Shown: in pieces, positions 8,678 through 18,702 of the stretch
How positions within the stretch are numbered: position 1 is the stretch's first letter
Layout of the letters: each line of letters opens with the position of its first letter
Assembly: GCA_016208305.1 (NCBI GenBank)
Contig: JACQYI010000009.1
Location: forward strand, 62,001-126,000
DNA: 64,000 bases
Origin: Oscillatoriophycideae cyanobacterium NC_groundwater_1537_Pr4_S-0.65um_50_18
GTDB lineage: Bacteria > Cyanobacteriota > Cyanobacteriia > Elainellales > Elainellaceae
Direction: 5' to 3'
Made by a program: the position numbers and the translations under genes
The notes under the pieces: model-generated
What the model was told of the DNA's origin: nothing
Databases searched by the model: none
What the model saw: the letters and a program-made list of their open reading frames with translations, nothing else

Positions 8678-9484
8678 GTGATCGCACTTATGAAATTAAT
8701 TCAAATCACCCGTGATGAATTAATTGTACATTTTTACCCTTGGTTCAAATGGCTGATGTGGGGCAGCTTGACAGGGATTGGGCTATTTGCTTTCGTCTTG
8801 GGGTCAGAATGGGGAACACTTGACTGCAACCGCAACTTATTGTCGTCGCTGCCAGGACAGTGTACATTAGTCAGCCGCACTTGGTTCACGAGCAGTCAAC
8901 ACCATTGGCAACTAAAGCAACTGGCAGACGCATTTTGGGTGGGTGAAGCGATCAGAAACAATGGCCAGCCCCTCTATTACCAGCTTTATCTGAACACCTC
9001 CCAAGGAGTGGTCAAGTTGCCCATCCGTCGCTCAGAGCCAGAGGAAGCAAAGGCAACCCTGCGGCAGATTCAAGAGTTTGTGGCAGATCCACAGCGATCG
9101 CAGTTCAGGGCGCAGCAAGATACTCGCGGCGAAAGCCTGCCAGCCTTTATCGCTGGAGGCTGCTTTGGCCTTCTGAGTCAGATGGTAACGCTCCGCCTCA
9201 ACAAGCGAACTGGAAAATTGACTGTGAAACGATACAGCGTACTGGGAGTACACAGGTTTGAGTATCCCCTTCGTCAAGTGAAGGATGCGAGCATCCAGGT
9301 GCAGCGGCGCGGTTCACATCTGATGGGTCGAGTCGTGATTGTAGGCACAGTGGGCAAGCCCATTGTTGTGCATCCTTACGATTTATTCGTTACGCCCTCG
9401 AATAGCAGTGTTTCGATGTGGCAAATTCAGAACTTTCTCCAACTGGATGAGTTGGAGGTAGATTCTGCCCCTAATAGCGATTAG
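8678..9484 (+). CDS. Hypothetical two-helix membrane protein
   Basis: This protein of up to 268 aa starts with GTG at 8678, or with ATG at 8690 (four residues shorter). A first membrane segment lies near residues 24-44 (WLMWGSLTGIGLFAFVLG). An extracytoplasmic loop with two Cys residues follows, and a second hydrophobic segment lies near residues 155-173. The C-terminal part (KLTVKRYSVLGVHRFEYPLRQVKDA) looks like a small beta-rich PH-like domain. I do not recognise a named family. It lies between two relics of the XRE gene, so it may have inserted or moved with that duplication. Confidence 0.6.
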   Translation: MIALMKLIQITRDELIVHFYPWFKWLMWGSLTGIGLFAFVLGSEWGTLDCNRNLLSSLPGQCTLVSRTWFTSSQHHWQLKQLADAFWVGEAIRNNGQPLYYQLYLNTSQGVVKLPIRRSEPEEAKATLRQIQEFVADPQRSQFRAQQDTRGESLPAFIAGGCFGLLSQMVTLRLNKRTGKLTVKRYSVLGVHRFEYPLRQVKDASIQVQRRGSHLMGRVVIVGTVGKPIVVHPYDLFVTPSNSSVSMWQIQNFLQLDELEVDSAPNSD

Positions 9485-9527
9485 TTCGACCTCCAACTTT
9501 GCACAGATTCATCTCCGTAATTTTTGT

Positions 9528-9580
9528 TGTGGAGAGCGATCGCCAAAGGAATCACTGCTTAAAAAGCGTAGAGAAGAACC
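9528..9580 (+). pseudogene. Short relic of a third XRE gene copy
   Basis: The segment containing AGCGATCGCCAAAGGAATCA and then AAAAAGCGTAGAGAAGAAC closely matches bases 8460-8510 of the pseudogene copy. Similarity then stops abruptly, leaving a ~50-bp fragment. Confidence 0.65.
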
Positions 9581-9606
9581 ATCCCACAACTTTGAAGATC
9601 TAAGCA

Positions 9607-10476
9607 TCAGCGAGGATATTGCTGCATCAGCTCTCGAACCTGCTCGGCATGGTAAGAGCTGCGCGTCAGCGGAGAAGAAACGACTTGAAGGAAGCCTATA
9701 GATTCGCCAAACTGACGCCATGCATCAAACTGCTCAGGCGTGACAAACTCCTGCACACCCAGATGCTTTTGGCTGGGCTGAAGATATTGCCCGATCGTCA
9801 AAATATCGCAGCTTGCCGATCGCAAATCTTGCATCACCTGCCGCACCTCTTCATCCGTTTCGCCCAAGCCCACCATAATGCCAGATTTGGTATAGGTCGC
9901 AGGAGAAATCTGGCGCGTTTGGCGAAGCAGCTCTAGCGATCGCCCATAGTCACCTTGGGGTCGAACGCGACGGTAGAGGCGAGGAATCGTTTCAGTATTG
10001 TGATTGAGCACTTCCGGCTGGGCTTGCAGAATGAGCGCTAAAGCCTCCCAGTTGCCGCATAGATCGGGAATCAAGACTTCGATCGTCGTCTGAGGTGAGG
10101 CCGATCGCACGTTCTGGATACACCGGACAAATTGCGAAGCGCCTTCGTCGGGCAAGTCATCGCGGTTGACCGAGGTGATGACCACATGGTTGAGATTCAT
10201 GCGGCGCACCGCTTCTGCTAGCCGTACTGGCTCAGTCGGGTCGAGCGGCTGCGGCTTTTTCTCAAAATCAATATCACAGTAGGGGCAAGCTCGGGTGCAG
10301 GCAGGCCCCATGATCAAAAAAGTGGCGGTGCCATGACTAAAGCATTCCCCAATATTGGGGCAAGAAGCCTCCTCACAGACGGTGTTAAGCGCCAAGTCTC
10401 TGAGGATTTCTTTAACGCTGCCGACTCGTTCCCACTGAGGCGCTTTGACGCGCAGCCATTCTGGTTTAACGACCAC
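9607..10476 (-). CDS. lipA: Lipoyl synthase
   Basis: This radical-SAM enzyme inserts two sulfurs into octanoyl groups on lipoyl-dependent enzyme subunits. The 289-aa protein carries both expected clusters: the auxiliary motif [12 protein letters not shown] and the radical-SAM motif C-T-R-A-C-P-Y-C. Other family features are [51 protein letters not shown], and the C-terminal [10 protein letters not shown] with the conserved R-S-S-Y. It stands alone on the minus strand, divergent from the sensor kinase. Confidence 0.96.
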   Translation of the reverse strand: MVVKPEWLRVKAPQWERVGSVKEILRDLALNTVCEEASCPNIGECFSHGTATFLIMGPACTRACPYCDIDFEKKPQPLDPTEPVRLAEAVRRMNLNHVVITSVNRDDLPDEGASQFVRCIQNVRSASPQTTIEVLIPDLCGNWEALALILQAQPEVLNHNTETIPRLYRRVRPQGDYGRSLELLRQTRQISPATYTKSGIMVGLGETDEEVRQVMQDLRSASCDILTIGQYLQPSQKHLGVQEFVTPEQFDAWRQFGESIGFLQVVSSPLTRSSYHAEQVRELMQQYPR

Positions 10477-10597
10477 GTTGATACTTTCACGGATAGGTTG
10501 TCAAATTTATCTTAGCAAGCAGAAAGCTCAGCAAGGGATTGAAGATTGGGGATTATAGAAATAGCAGCTTGATCGAACGGAGCAAAAACGGAGCCAC

Positions 10598-13500
10598 ATG
10601 ATGCTGAATCTGATGAATCCCCTCTTGGGGAGCAGCCTGTTTATACCTCACGGGCACTGCTATCTCTGGAATCCAGAGCTGGTAGGACTGCATATTTTTT
10701 CAGATGCGCTGATTGCCTTGGCCTATTACTCCATTCCGCTAACGCTGTTTTATTTTGTCCATCATCGATCCGATTTGCCGTTCACCCGGATCTTTCTGCT
10801 GTTTAGCGTCTTTATTGTGGCCTGCGGCACCACACACCTGATGGAGATCTGGACGCTATGGTACCCAACCTACTGGCTACTGGGCGGCGTCAAACTCTTG
10901 ACCGCTGCTGTCTCAGTAGTGACAGCCCTTCAGCTAGTGTCGATCGTTCCCAAAGCTCTGGCATTGCCCAGTTCGTCAACCCTAGAGGCGGCCTATTGGG
11001 CACTCAAGCAAGAAGTGGCGGAGCGCGAGCGCATCACCCAAGAGCTAATTTGCAGCCGAGATCTGCGGGAGGCCATTTTTAACGAGTCTGCGGATGCCTT
11101 GTTTCTCGTAGATGCGCAAACGTTACTCACCCTTGACTGCAATCGGCGGGCGGTAGAGCTGTTTGAAGCCGATGACCCATCCCAGCTACTGGGCATCGAA
11201 GGGCATATGCTGCAACGCTATCAATTTTCACCCGATGAGATCAGCCAGATTGTTGCTGAAATCCGATCGCAAGGATTTTGGAGTCGAGAAATTGAATATA
11301 TCACCTGCCGGGGCAATTGCTTTTGGGGGAATATTGCAGTCAAGCCGATCACCGTGGCCGAACGTCAGATCAATCTGGTGCGGGTCACTGATATTAGCGA
11401 TCGCAAGCGCAGCGAAGCAAACCGTCAACAGGCTGAGCTGGCAATGACGCGACTGGCGGCGATCGTCGAATCCTCAGGAGATGCCATTATTGGCAAGTCT
11501 TTAGACGGCGTGATTACCAGCTGGAATGCCAGCGCCGAGCGGCTGTTTGGCTATAGAGCAGAGGAAGTCATCGGGCAGCCGATTGCGCTGCTGATTCCTC
11601 CCGACTGTGCTGATGAGCTGCCGCAAATTTTGGAGCAGATGAAGCGGGGCGAAACCATCGAGCGCTATGAAACCGTGCGAGTGCGCAAAGAGGGTCAACG
11701 CATCGATGTTTCTGCCACTCTTTCACCGATCAAAGATGCTGCCGGACAGGTGATTGGGGTTTCCAAGATTGCCCGCGACATTAGCCAACGCAAGCAAGCC
11801 GAAATGGCGCTGCGAGAGAGCGAAACCCGCTTTCAAACCTTTATGGACAACAGCCCAGCCGCCTCCTGGATTGCCGATGCCGAGGGAAAAATCCTGTACC
11901 TGAGCCAAACATACTTTCGCATGTTTCAGATCTCAGACCTAGCCGTAGGTCAGAGCATCTTTGACCTATTTGAGCGAGATATTGCTGAGGAGTTTTATCG
12001 CAACAATCAACAGGTGCTTGAGACAAAGCAATCGATAGCGGCTATTGAAGTTGCTCCACGACCCGATGGCACCCTGGGTAAGTTTCTGGTCTATAAATTT
12101 CCGATTGGCGAGCAATCTGGGCAGGTTGTCGTGGGAGCGGTTGCGGTTGACATTACAGAGCAAGAACAGGTTAAAGAACAGCTGCGATCGCTCAATGAAC
12201 GCCTGCAATATTTGCTGACCCACGCCCCGGTAGCGATCTTTAGCTGCAAGGCAGAGGGGGATTATGGAGCCACCTCCATGAGTGAAAACATCCGCACAAT
12301 CTTAGGGTATGCGCCGCAAGATTTTTGGGCAGACGCTAGCTTCTGGGCAAACCACATTCACCCCGACGATCGCGATCGCGTTTTGACCAACCTCCCTCAC
12401 ATTTTTGTCACCGGACACCATGCCCATGAATATCGTTTTCTGCATGCCGATGGCCGTTACCGCTGGGTGTATAACCAACTCCAGCTGATGCGCGATGAGG
12501 CGGGCCATCCAGTTGAGATGATTGGCTATCTGGTGGATATCAGCGATCGCAAACAGGCCGAGCAGGCGCTACTAGAACGAGAGGCTTTTTTGCGGGCGAT
12601 CGGTGACAACATTCCCAATGGCTACCTCTATCAGCTCATCCGCGAACCGCAGGGTCACTACCGCTACACCTATGTCAGCGCTGGCCTAGAGCGGGTCAGC
12701 GGACTCAAGCCAGAAGCTGTTTTGGCAGATGCGAGTCTCATGTTCAATCTTGTGGTTCCAGAAGATCTTCCGGCTCTACTTCAAGCCGCAGAAGTCTCAG
12801 CGCAGAACCTGTCTGTGTTTAATGTTCAGGTGCGGGAGCAGCTAGCGAACGGTGAGATTCACTGGTTGCAGTTGTGCTCTAAGCCCCGGCAATTGGCCAA
12901 TGGACAGGTGATCTGGGATGGCATTCGGCTAGACATCAACGACCTGAAGCAAACTGAGGAAAGTCTGCGCCTAAGCGAAGCCCGAAATCTGGCTATGCTG
13001 TCTGCCATCCCGGATTTGCTGCTCCGGGTGAGACGGGATGGCTCTTGCCTAGATTTCATTGCCCCCGCCCATTCCCAGGCGAGTTCCTATATTCCCATTC
13101 ATACCCATATTTCGGAAGTGCTGCCTCCCCATTTGCTTCAGCATCAGATGGAGCGAATCGACCAGGCTTTAGCGACTGGGAAATTGCAGATCTGGGAACA
13201 TCAACTGATCAAAAACGGGGAGCTACAGGACGAGGAGATCCGCTTAATTCCCTGCGGAGCCGATGAAGTGTTGCTGATTGTGCGGGATATTAGCGATCGC
13301 AAACGCACCGAAGAAACCCTCCGTCGCTATGAGCGCATTGTCTCGGCTACCACAGATGCCATCTTGCTGCTCGATCGCAATTACAAGTATCAGGTGGTCA
13401 ATCAAGCCTATCTCAACTGGTATGGCAAGCAGCAGGATGAAGTGATCGGACATTCCATCAGTACTCTACTCCCCGAAGCGCTGTTTGAAAAGGAGATCAA

Positions 13501-14677
13501 GCCCCGCTTAGACCTATGTCTTGCGGGACAGGCGATCCAGTACGAAATGTGGGTCAACTATCCCACGCTAGGGCCACAATTCTTGAGCATCACCTACGAT
13601 CCTTATTTTGATGCCCAGCAAACCCCCGCAGGGGTTGTCGTCAGCCTGCGGAATATCACGCGCCTCAAGCAGGCCGAAATGGAGCTAGAGCTTCAAGCCA
13701 TCATTGTCAGCAACATTGCTGAAGGGGTCTGTATGGTGCGGATCGATGACGGGATTATTGTCTACGCCAACCCGAAGTTTGAGCGCATGTTTGGCTATGA
13801 GCCAGGAGAACTCAAAGATCGCCATGTGTCCATTATTAATTACGCCGATGAGCAGGCGAGTGCCGCAGAGATTCACAATGAGATCGAGGCAACTGTGACT
13901 CAGCAGGGTGAGGCGACCTATGAGGTGCACAATGTCAAAAAAGATGGCACTCCCATCTGGTGTCGGGCAACCACGTCGATTTTTCAGCATTCTGAGCATG
14001 GTGCTGTGCTGGTGGCGGTACAGCAAGACATTACCGAGCAGAAGCGAGCGGCTGAGCAAATTAAAGTGTCGCTGCGAGAGAAGGAGGTCTTACTGAAGGA
14101 AATCCATCACCGCGTTAAGAATAATTTAGGGATTGTCGATGGGCTACTGCAAATGCAGTCTAGGCGATCGTCCTATCCAGAGGTTGTTGCAACCTTAAGA
14201 GAGAGCCAGAACCGGATTGCTTCGATCGCGCTGGTTCATGAAAAGCTATACGGCTCTGAAGACTTGGCCAACATTGACTTTGCGCAATACATTGCCGATC
14301 TGACGGCTCATCTGTTTGACTCTTACAACACCCACGCCAATCAGATCAAGCTGACGACTCAGATCGAACCCATTTCTCTCGATATTGATACGGCTGTCCC
14401 CTGCGGCTTAATTATTAATGAATTAGTGTCTAATGCGCTAAAATACGCCTTCAACGCCCAAATAGGCGAAATTCAGGTCATATTCCAGCAAAGCTCAGAT
14501 CATATGGCTCTAATTGTGCGAGATAATGGGATCGGATTGCCTCAAGACTTTGACCTCAAGCAAACCAAAACCTTGGGCATGACTCTGGTGAAAGGGTTAG
14601 TCAAACAGCTTAAAGGAACGCTAGACGTGAACACTCAACAGGGAACTACATTTACCATCAACCTAAACAGACCTTAA
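10598..14677 (+). CDS. Ethylene-receptor-like multi-PAS sensor histidine kinase
   Basis: The 1359-aa protein begins with a three-helix membrane domain like plant ETR1 and cyanobacterial Etr1: DALIALAYYSIPLTLFYFV near residue 36 and FIVACGTTHLMEIWTLW, with Cys76 and His80 matching the copper/ethylene-binding Cys and His. About eight PAS domains follow (residues ~145-1140), each ending in a D-I-S-D-R-K-like linker. The kinase core is of the HisKA_2/HWE-related type: KEIHHRVKNNLGIVDGLL contains the phospho-acceptor His, and the ATPase has NELVSNALKYAF and DNGIGLP. A CGGAG ribosome-binding site precedes the start. Two REC-containing genes follow at once, forming a likely phosphorelay. The ligand is inferred, not shown. 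Confidence 0.92.
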   Translation: MMLNLMNPLLGSSLFIPHGHCYLWNPELVGLHIFSDALIALAYYSIPLTLFYFVHHRSDLPFTRIFLLFSVFIVACGTTHLMEIWTLWYPTYWLLGGVKLLTAAVSVVTALQLVSIVPKALALPSSSTLEAAYWALKQEVAERERITQELICSRDLREAIFNESADALFLVDAQTLLTLDCNRRAVELFEADDPSQLLGIEGHMLQRYQFSPDEISQIVAEIRSQGFWSREIEYITCRGNCFWGNIAVKPITVAERQINLVRVTDISDRKRSEANRQQAELAMTRLAAIVESSGDAIIGKSLDGVITSWNASAERLFGYRAEEVIGQPIALLIPPDCADELPQILEQMKRGETIERYETVRVRKEGQRIDVSATLSPIKDAAGQVIGVSKIARDISQRKQAEMALRESETRFQTFMDNSPAASWIADAEGKILYLSQTYFRMFQISDLAVGQSIFDLFERDIAEEFYRNNQQVLETKQSIAAIEVAPRPDGTLGKFLVYKFPIGEQSGQVVVGAVAVDITEQEQVKEQLRSLNERLQYLLTHAPVAIFSCKAEGDYGATSMSENIRTILGYAPQDFWADASFWANHIHPDDRDRVLTNLPHIFVTGHHAHEYRFLHADGRYRWVYNQLQLMRDEAGHPVEMIGYLVDISDRKQAEQALLEREAFLRAIGDNIPNGYLYQLIREPQGHYRYTYVSAGLERVSGLKPEAVLADASLMFNLVVPEDLPALLQAAEVSAQNLSVFNVQVREQLANGEIHWLQLCSKPRQLANGQVIWDGIRLDINDLKQTEESLRLSEARNLAMLSAIPDLLLRVRRDGSCLDFIAPAHSQASSYIPIHTHISEVLPPHLLQHQMERIDQALATGKLQIWEHQLIKNGELQDEEIRLIPCGADEVLLIVRDISDRKRTEETLRRYERIVSATTDAILLLDRNYKYQVVNQAYLNWYGKQQDEVIGHSISTLLPEALFEKEIKPRLDLCLAGQAIQYEMWVNYPTLGPQFLSITYDPYFDAQQTPAGVVVSLRNITRLKQAEMELELQAIIVSNIAEGVCMVRIDDGIIVYANPKFERMFGYEPGELKDRHVSIINYADEQASAAEIHNEIEATVTQQGEATYEVHNVKKDGTPIWCRATTSIFQHSEHGAVLVAVQQDITEQKRAAEQIKVSLREKEVLLKEIHHRVKNNLGIVDGLLQMQSRRSSYPEVVATLRESQNRIASIALVHEKLYGSEDLANIDFAQYIADLTAHLFDSYNTHANQIKLTTQIEPISLDIDTAVPCGLIINELVSNALKYAFNAQIGEIQVIFQQSSDHMALIVRDNGIGLPQDFDLKQTKTLGMTLVKGLVKQLKGTLDVNTQQGTTFTINLNRP

Positions 14678-14681
14678 TAAA

Positions 14682-15149
14682 ATGGAAATGAATCGCGAGT
14701 CTTTACCCAGCATGACTTTCCCTGCAAAACCCCAAATCTTGATCGTCGAAGACGATTTCATTATTGCGGCCAACTTGCAGGAAAACCTGGAATCTTTAGG
14801 CTACAACGTGATTGATAGGCTTGATTCAGCCGAAGCGGCCATCCAGCAAGCTGCAAAGCTCCACCCCGATGTTGTGCTGATGGACATCCGACTTCAGGGC
14901 GAGCTAGACGGCATTCAGGCTGCCGAGTTTATCTGGGATCAGCTGCAAATTCCGCTGATTTACGTAACTGGCCATTCTGACCGAAGTACAATGGCGCGCG
15001 CGCGGAAGACCTATCCCTTTGGCTACATCCTCAAACCTGTGAAAGGGCCAGAACTGCAAGTCGCGATCGCCAGAGCTTGGACTGTTGCAAAAAAGCTGAA
15101 AGCTATGGATGAAAATGCTTGGACTCCTCTCTCTTCTCCTTCAGTGTGA
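14682..15149 (+). CDS. Single-domain response regulator
   Basis: This 155-aa protein has one REC domain: ILIVEDDFIIAANLQENLESLG, the phospho-acceptor Asp in VVLMDIRLQGELDG, Thr in YVTGHSD and Lys in ILKPVKG. No output domain is attached. The start is 5 bp after the sensor-kinase stop, and its stop TGA overlaps the GTG start of the next gene. The REC domain is very similar to that of the downstream hybrid kinase, so the two probably arose by duplication and may compete for the same phosphoryl donor. Confidence 0.9.
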   Translation: MEMNRESLPSMTFPAKPQILIVEDDFIIAANLQENLESLGYNVIDRLDSAEAAIQQAAKLHPDVVLMDIRLQGELDGIQAAEFIWDQLQIPLIYVTGHSDRSTMARARKTYPFGYILKPVKGPELQVAIARAWTVAKKLKAMDENAWTPLSSPSV

Positions 15150-16732
15150 CTCAGATCTTAATCGTTGAAGACGAATACATCATTGCCGCTAACTTACAAG
15201 AGAACCTGGAGTCACTGGGTTATAGCGTTTTAGGGGTTGCCAGTTCAGCCGCAGGAGCGATCGACAAAGCCCTAGCGCTCAAGCCCGATATCGTGCTGAT
15301 GGATATTCGGCTTCAGGGTGAAAGAGATGGCATTCATGCTGCCGAGCAGATTTGGAGCCTTCTGCAAACTCCAGTCATTTACCTCACGGGTCATTCTGAT
15401 AAAAACACGCTAGATCGGGCAAAGATCACATTTCCCTTCGGCTTCATTCTCAAGCCCGTGAAAAAGCAAGAGCTTTATGTGGCGATCGAAACAGCCCTGA
15501 ACCGCTACGAACGGGAGCAGTTTCTCAGTACCGTGCTGCAACGGATGGGCGATGGCGTGATTGTAGTTGACCGACAAAGTCGGATCAAATACCTGAATCA
15601 AGTCGCTGAAGTGCTGACCGGGTGGCAGCAACAGGAAGCCGCTGATCAAAACCTCATGTCTGTCTTCAATCTCATCGATGAAGAGACAAAGCAACCGATC
15701 GAGAACCCTGTCACCCCAGCCTTGCAACAGAGGGGTATCTTTTACTTGGGTTGCCGGGTGCTGCTCATCACCAAAGAGGGTACAACCCTGCCGATCTCAG
15801 ATAGCGTCGCCTGCCTCACGAACAACAAAGGCGACCTGACCGGGGCAGTACTCGTTTTTCGGGACGATACCCAACGCCAGCTTCAGGAAAGTCGTGATTT
15901 GGCGCTTCAACGCACTCAGCTCATAGAGCGTCAGATGGAGGAGATGCAGCGGCTGAGCCAGCTTAAAGATGATTTTTTAAGTACGGTTTCCCATGAGCTG
16001 CGAACGCCATTGGCAGCGATTAAAATGGCTATTCAAATGTTAGAAATCAGCTTAAATCGCCGGGCGGCCTCTCCGCTAGACTTAATTGCTGATGCAACGT
16101 CCCCTGATGCAACCTCCTCTCCTTCAAACACACAGCAAGTAGAGCAATACCTGAAGATTTTGCGCGAACAGTGCGAGCAAGAATTGAACCTCATCAATGA
16201 CTTACTCGACTTGCAATATTTGGGGGCACAAGAAACCCCTATTGCTCTAACCCCTATCGATCTAACGGAATGGGTGCCCCATATTGCAGATGCTTTTCAA
16301 GACCAAGCCCAGCAAAGGCAACAGCATTTGCAAGTGCTCCTGTTACCCGATTTGCCCCTGCTCGTCTCAGATTTGACCCTCTTCACGCGCATTGTGAAAG
16401 AACTTCTGACCAATGCCTGCAAATATACCCCACCCGGAGAAGCGATTACGGTGAGCGCCCATCCTCTGCCGGAAAAGCTACAGCTCAGGGTAAGTAATTC
16501 GGGCGTCGAGATAGCAGAAGCAGAGCTAGCTCGGATTTTTGACAAGTTTTACCGGATTCCGACGAACGATCGCTGGAACCAGGGCGGAACCGGATTGGGT
16601 CTGGCGCTGATCCAAAAGTTGGTAGTGTACTTGGGGGGTCGCATTTGGGCTGAAAGCAGCAGTAAACAAGTCCATTTCATCGTTGAATTGCCGATTTTGC
16701 CTCCCGATACTGTAGCCGCAGGTGCCGAATGA
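15146..16732 (+). CDS. REC-PAS hybrid histidine kinase
   Basis: The start is taken as GTG 15146, which overlaps the upstream stop (GTGA); a TTG at 15119 would add nine residues. Order of domains: REC (VLMDIRLQGERDG, LKPVKKQELY), PAS (MGDGVIVVDRQSRIKYLNQ), a coiled linker, HisKA with KDDFLSTVSHELRTPLAAI (phospho-acceptor His in SHELRTP), and HATPase (ELLTNACKYTPPGEA, GTGLGLALIQKLV). With the upstream kinase and response regulator it forms a multi-step relay: the first kinase phosphorylates this REC domain, which then controls a second kinase. No DNA-binding output is seen in the operon. Confidence 0.92.
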   Translation: MTQILIVEDEYIIAANLQENLESLGYSVLGVASSAAGAIDKALALKPDIVLMDIRLQGERDGIHAAEQIWSLLQTPVIYLTGHSDKNTLDRAKITFPFGFILKPVKKQELYVAIETALNRYEREQFLSTVLQRMGDGVIVVDRQSRIKYLNQVAEVLTGWQQQEAADQNLMSVFNLIDEETKQPIENPVTPALQQRGIFYLGCRVLLITKEGTTLPISDSVACLTNNKGDLTGAVLVFRDDTQRQLQESRDLALQRTQLIERQMEEMQRLSQLKDDFLSTVSHELRTPLAAIKMAIQMLEISLNRRAASPLDLIADATSPDATSSPSNTQQVEQYLKILREQCEQELNLINDLLDLQYLGAQETPIALTPIDLTEWVPHIADAFQDQAQQRQQHLQVLLLPDLPLLVSDLTLFTRIVKELLTNACKYTPPGEAITVSAHPLPEKLQLRVSNSGVEIAEAELARIFDKFYRIPTNDRWNQGGTGLGLALIQKLVVYLGGRIWAESSSKQVHFIVELPILPPDTVAAGAE

Positions 16733-17490
16733 ATCCCTATATCTTGTTAAGCCAGACCCCAAAGCAACGGGTCAGCGATGGCTTGGTTACGCCTATCCTC
16801 AGCGGTTGTGAGGCCGCCACACGTCAATTGGTGCTGATCATGCCGCAGCTAGGAGACTTTGACAGTTTAGAGTATGCCTGGTGGTTGCAGCGTGAAAGCG
16901 ATCGCCTCCAGACCCAAGGAATTGTTGTCCGAGCCGTTGGCATTGGCGATCGGGCTTCTGGTCAGCAGTTTTGTGCTTATACAGGGTTTCCGTCTGACTG
17001 TTTGTTTGTAGACCCTACCGCAGACCTGCACCAAAAGCTAAATCTATACCCAGGGCTATCGCTCAAGCTCCCCATTCTGTCGGTGGGTCAAAATGCTTGG
17101 CTCAACCTCATGCTCATGTGCGCTGGGCTGGGCAGCCCTGGAACTTTGGCTGAAGTGCTGCGAGGCTATCGGGGCGATCGCCAAGCGCCTCAGCTCATTG
17201 CGGATGAAGAAACCATTCAGGCAACCCCGCTACCGCCCCTCAAAGGTTCGTTCTTTCAGTGGGCTGGAGGCAAGGGCTTTCAGCGTCCGTTTGAGCTGGC
17301 AACGTTGCGCTTGCGAAACATGACCGAAGTCTTGAGCCATTGGAAAACCTATGTGCCAAACTCAGCCTACCTGACTCAACGCGGAGCCACCTTTTTGTTT
17401 GATGCCCAAGGAAACTTGTTGTATCAACATTACGACAAAGGCATCCTGGGATTTGCAGCTAACATGAGTCACCCGCTTTCGTTTCTATAG
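16729..17490 (+). CDS. Peroxiredoxin-like (AhpC/TSA_2) family protein
   Basis: This 253-aa protein overlaps the kinase stop by ATGA and is thus the last gene of the signalling operon. It has a thioredoxin-fold layout (TRQLVLIMPQLGDFDSLEYAW, IVVRAVGIGDRASGQQFC, CLFVDPTADLHQKLNL) and the C-terminal ATFLFDAQGNLLYQHYDKG typical of the AhpC/TSA_2 (PRX-like) group. A classical CxxC peroxidatic site is not evident near the N-terminus, so redox activity is uncertain. Linkage to the sensor genes suggests an output in redox stress. Confidence 0.78.
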   Translation: MNPYILLSQTPKQRVSDGLVTPILSGCEAATRQLVLIMPQLGDFDSLEYAWWLQRESDRLQTQGIVVRAVGIGDRASGQQFCAYTGFPSDCLFVDPTADLHQKLNLYPGLSLKLPILSVGQNAWLNLMLMCAGLGSPGTLAEVLRGYRGDRQAPQLIADEETIQATPLPPLKGSFFQWAGGKGFQRPFELATLRLRNMTEVLSHWKTYVPNSAYLTQRGATFLFDAQGNLLYQHYDKGILGFAANMSHPLSFL

Positions 17491-17712
17491 CCTGCTTGGG
17501 CTTATTATCCCTGTAGGTTAGCCGTCTTTTCAGGACAAGACATTTTTGTGCGTGTGCGGAGCGCATGACAAAAACGCCGCTATTCTTAACATCTGTAGGG
17601 ATAGCGGTCTCTCCGGTAGCAAGTTAACTTAGTAATGAATAGAAATAGCTAAACAGCAGAACATTTTGATCATCCGCCGCAAAAAATCTCTCCCTAAAAA
17701 TCAAGGAAAATT
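17491..17712. repeat. Intergenic region with imperfect hairpin
   Basis: TTTTTGTGCGTGTGC-GGA-GCGCATGACAAAAA (about 17545-17577) forms an imperfect stem around the same GGA/GCGC core as the 6.02-kb palindrome. It may act as the terminator of the upstream operon or be a relative of that repeat. The segment before 17713 is AT-rich and should hold the promoter of the next gene. Confidence 0.5.
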
Positions 17713-18702
17713 ATGACATCAATAACATCAATCTCATTTTTAGGCGTTGTTCCTATAGTCGGCAATGTCTATGACGGGGAAGAAAATCAGAATGATGAGA
17801 ATAAGAACATTAGCGCCATTGAAGTTATGGATAATCTTCTGATTATGGGCGCAGATGAGGGACGAACGATTAAAGTTTTGAAATATGATGGCAAAGCCTA
17901 TAAGGTTGAACAGAGTATTTCACTCCGTACTAGTGAGACGACCGAAAATGATGACGGAGAAGTTGATGTTGAAGGGATTGCCTATGAAAACGGCAATGTA
18001 TATGTTGTCGGTTCTCACTCTTGCAAAAGATCTGAGGTGAAACCAGAACAGTCTTACGAACGCAACCGAAAAGCACTCAAAAAAATTAAGACAGAAGCAC
18101 GACGAGACTACTTATTCCGCCTTCACTTAGATACAGCTTCTAACATCGAGCACACCAGTTTGCAACCCATTATTGATAGCAAAAAAGTACTGCAACTCTT
18201 TAGCCAAATACCCAGTAAAGAGAATGGAATTGATATTGAGGGCATAGCAGTTTATAAAGAACGGCTGTACGTTGGGTTTCGCGGCCCCGTACTTCGTGGC
18301 AACTGGGTGCCTGTACTCAAGTGCAAGTTTGCAAACCCCATTACTGAGGCGGATCTACTATTCGTAAATCTGGGCGGGCGTGGCGTTCGGGATATCATCA
18401 GGGTTGACAATGGTTTCCTAATTTTGGCTGGCCCCGTTGGAGACGGATCAGATTCATACCAAGTCTATTTCTGGGATGGGGAGGACTGCATACCGGGTGA
18501 ACGTACATCAGGTCAGGTTGGGCAGATCGAATTTCTAGGAGAGATTCCAGCCTATGAGAATATGAAGGCTGAAGGCATTGCACTCATCAAAGAAAAAAAG
18601 TCAGACTATGAAGTGATGGTGGTTTTTGATGGGGTAGAGAACGGTGCACCAGTCCGCCTTAAAATTGCCAAGCACCCATTTAAATCAACTCCAGCTAAAT
18701 AG
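17713..18702 (+). CDS. DUF3616-domain protein
   Basis: This 329-aa soluble protein has features of the DUF3616 family, a predicted beta-propeller: NISAIEVMDNLLIMGADEG, VEGIAYENGNVYVVGSHSCKR, DIEGIAVYKERLYVGFRGP and KAEGIALI, each an E-G-I-A/D repeat of one blade. No signal peptide is evident. The biological function is unknown. A GGAAAA ribosome-binding site precedes the start. Codon and base composition is more AT-rich than neighbours, which may indicate later acquisition. Confidence 0.8.
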   Translation: MTSITSISFLGVVPIVGNVYDGEENQNDENKNISAIEVMDNLLIMGADEGRTIKVLKYDGKAYKVEQSISLRTSETTENDDGEVDVEGIAYENGNVYVVGSHSCKRSEVKPEQSYERNRKALKKIKTEARRDYLFRLHLDTASNIEHTSLQPIIDSKKVLQLFSQIPSKENGIDIEGIAVYKERLYVGFRGPVLRGNWVPVLKCKFANPITEADLLFVNLGGRGVRDIIRVDNGFLILAGPVGDGSDSYQVYFWDGEDCIPGERTSGQVGQIEFLGEIPAYENMKAEGIALIKEKKSDYEVMVVFDGVENGAPVRLKIAKHPFKSTPAK

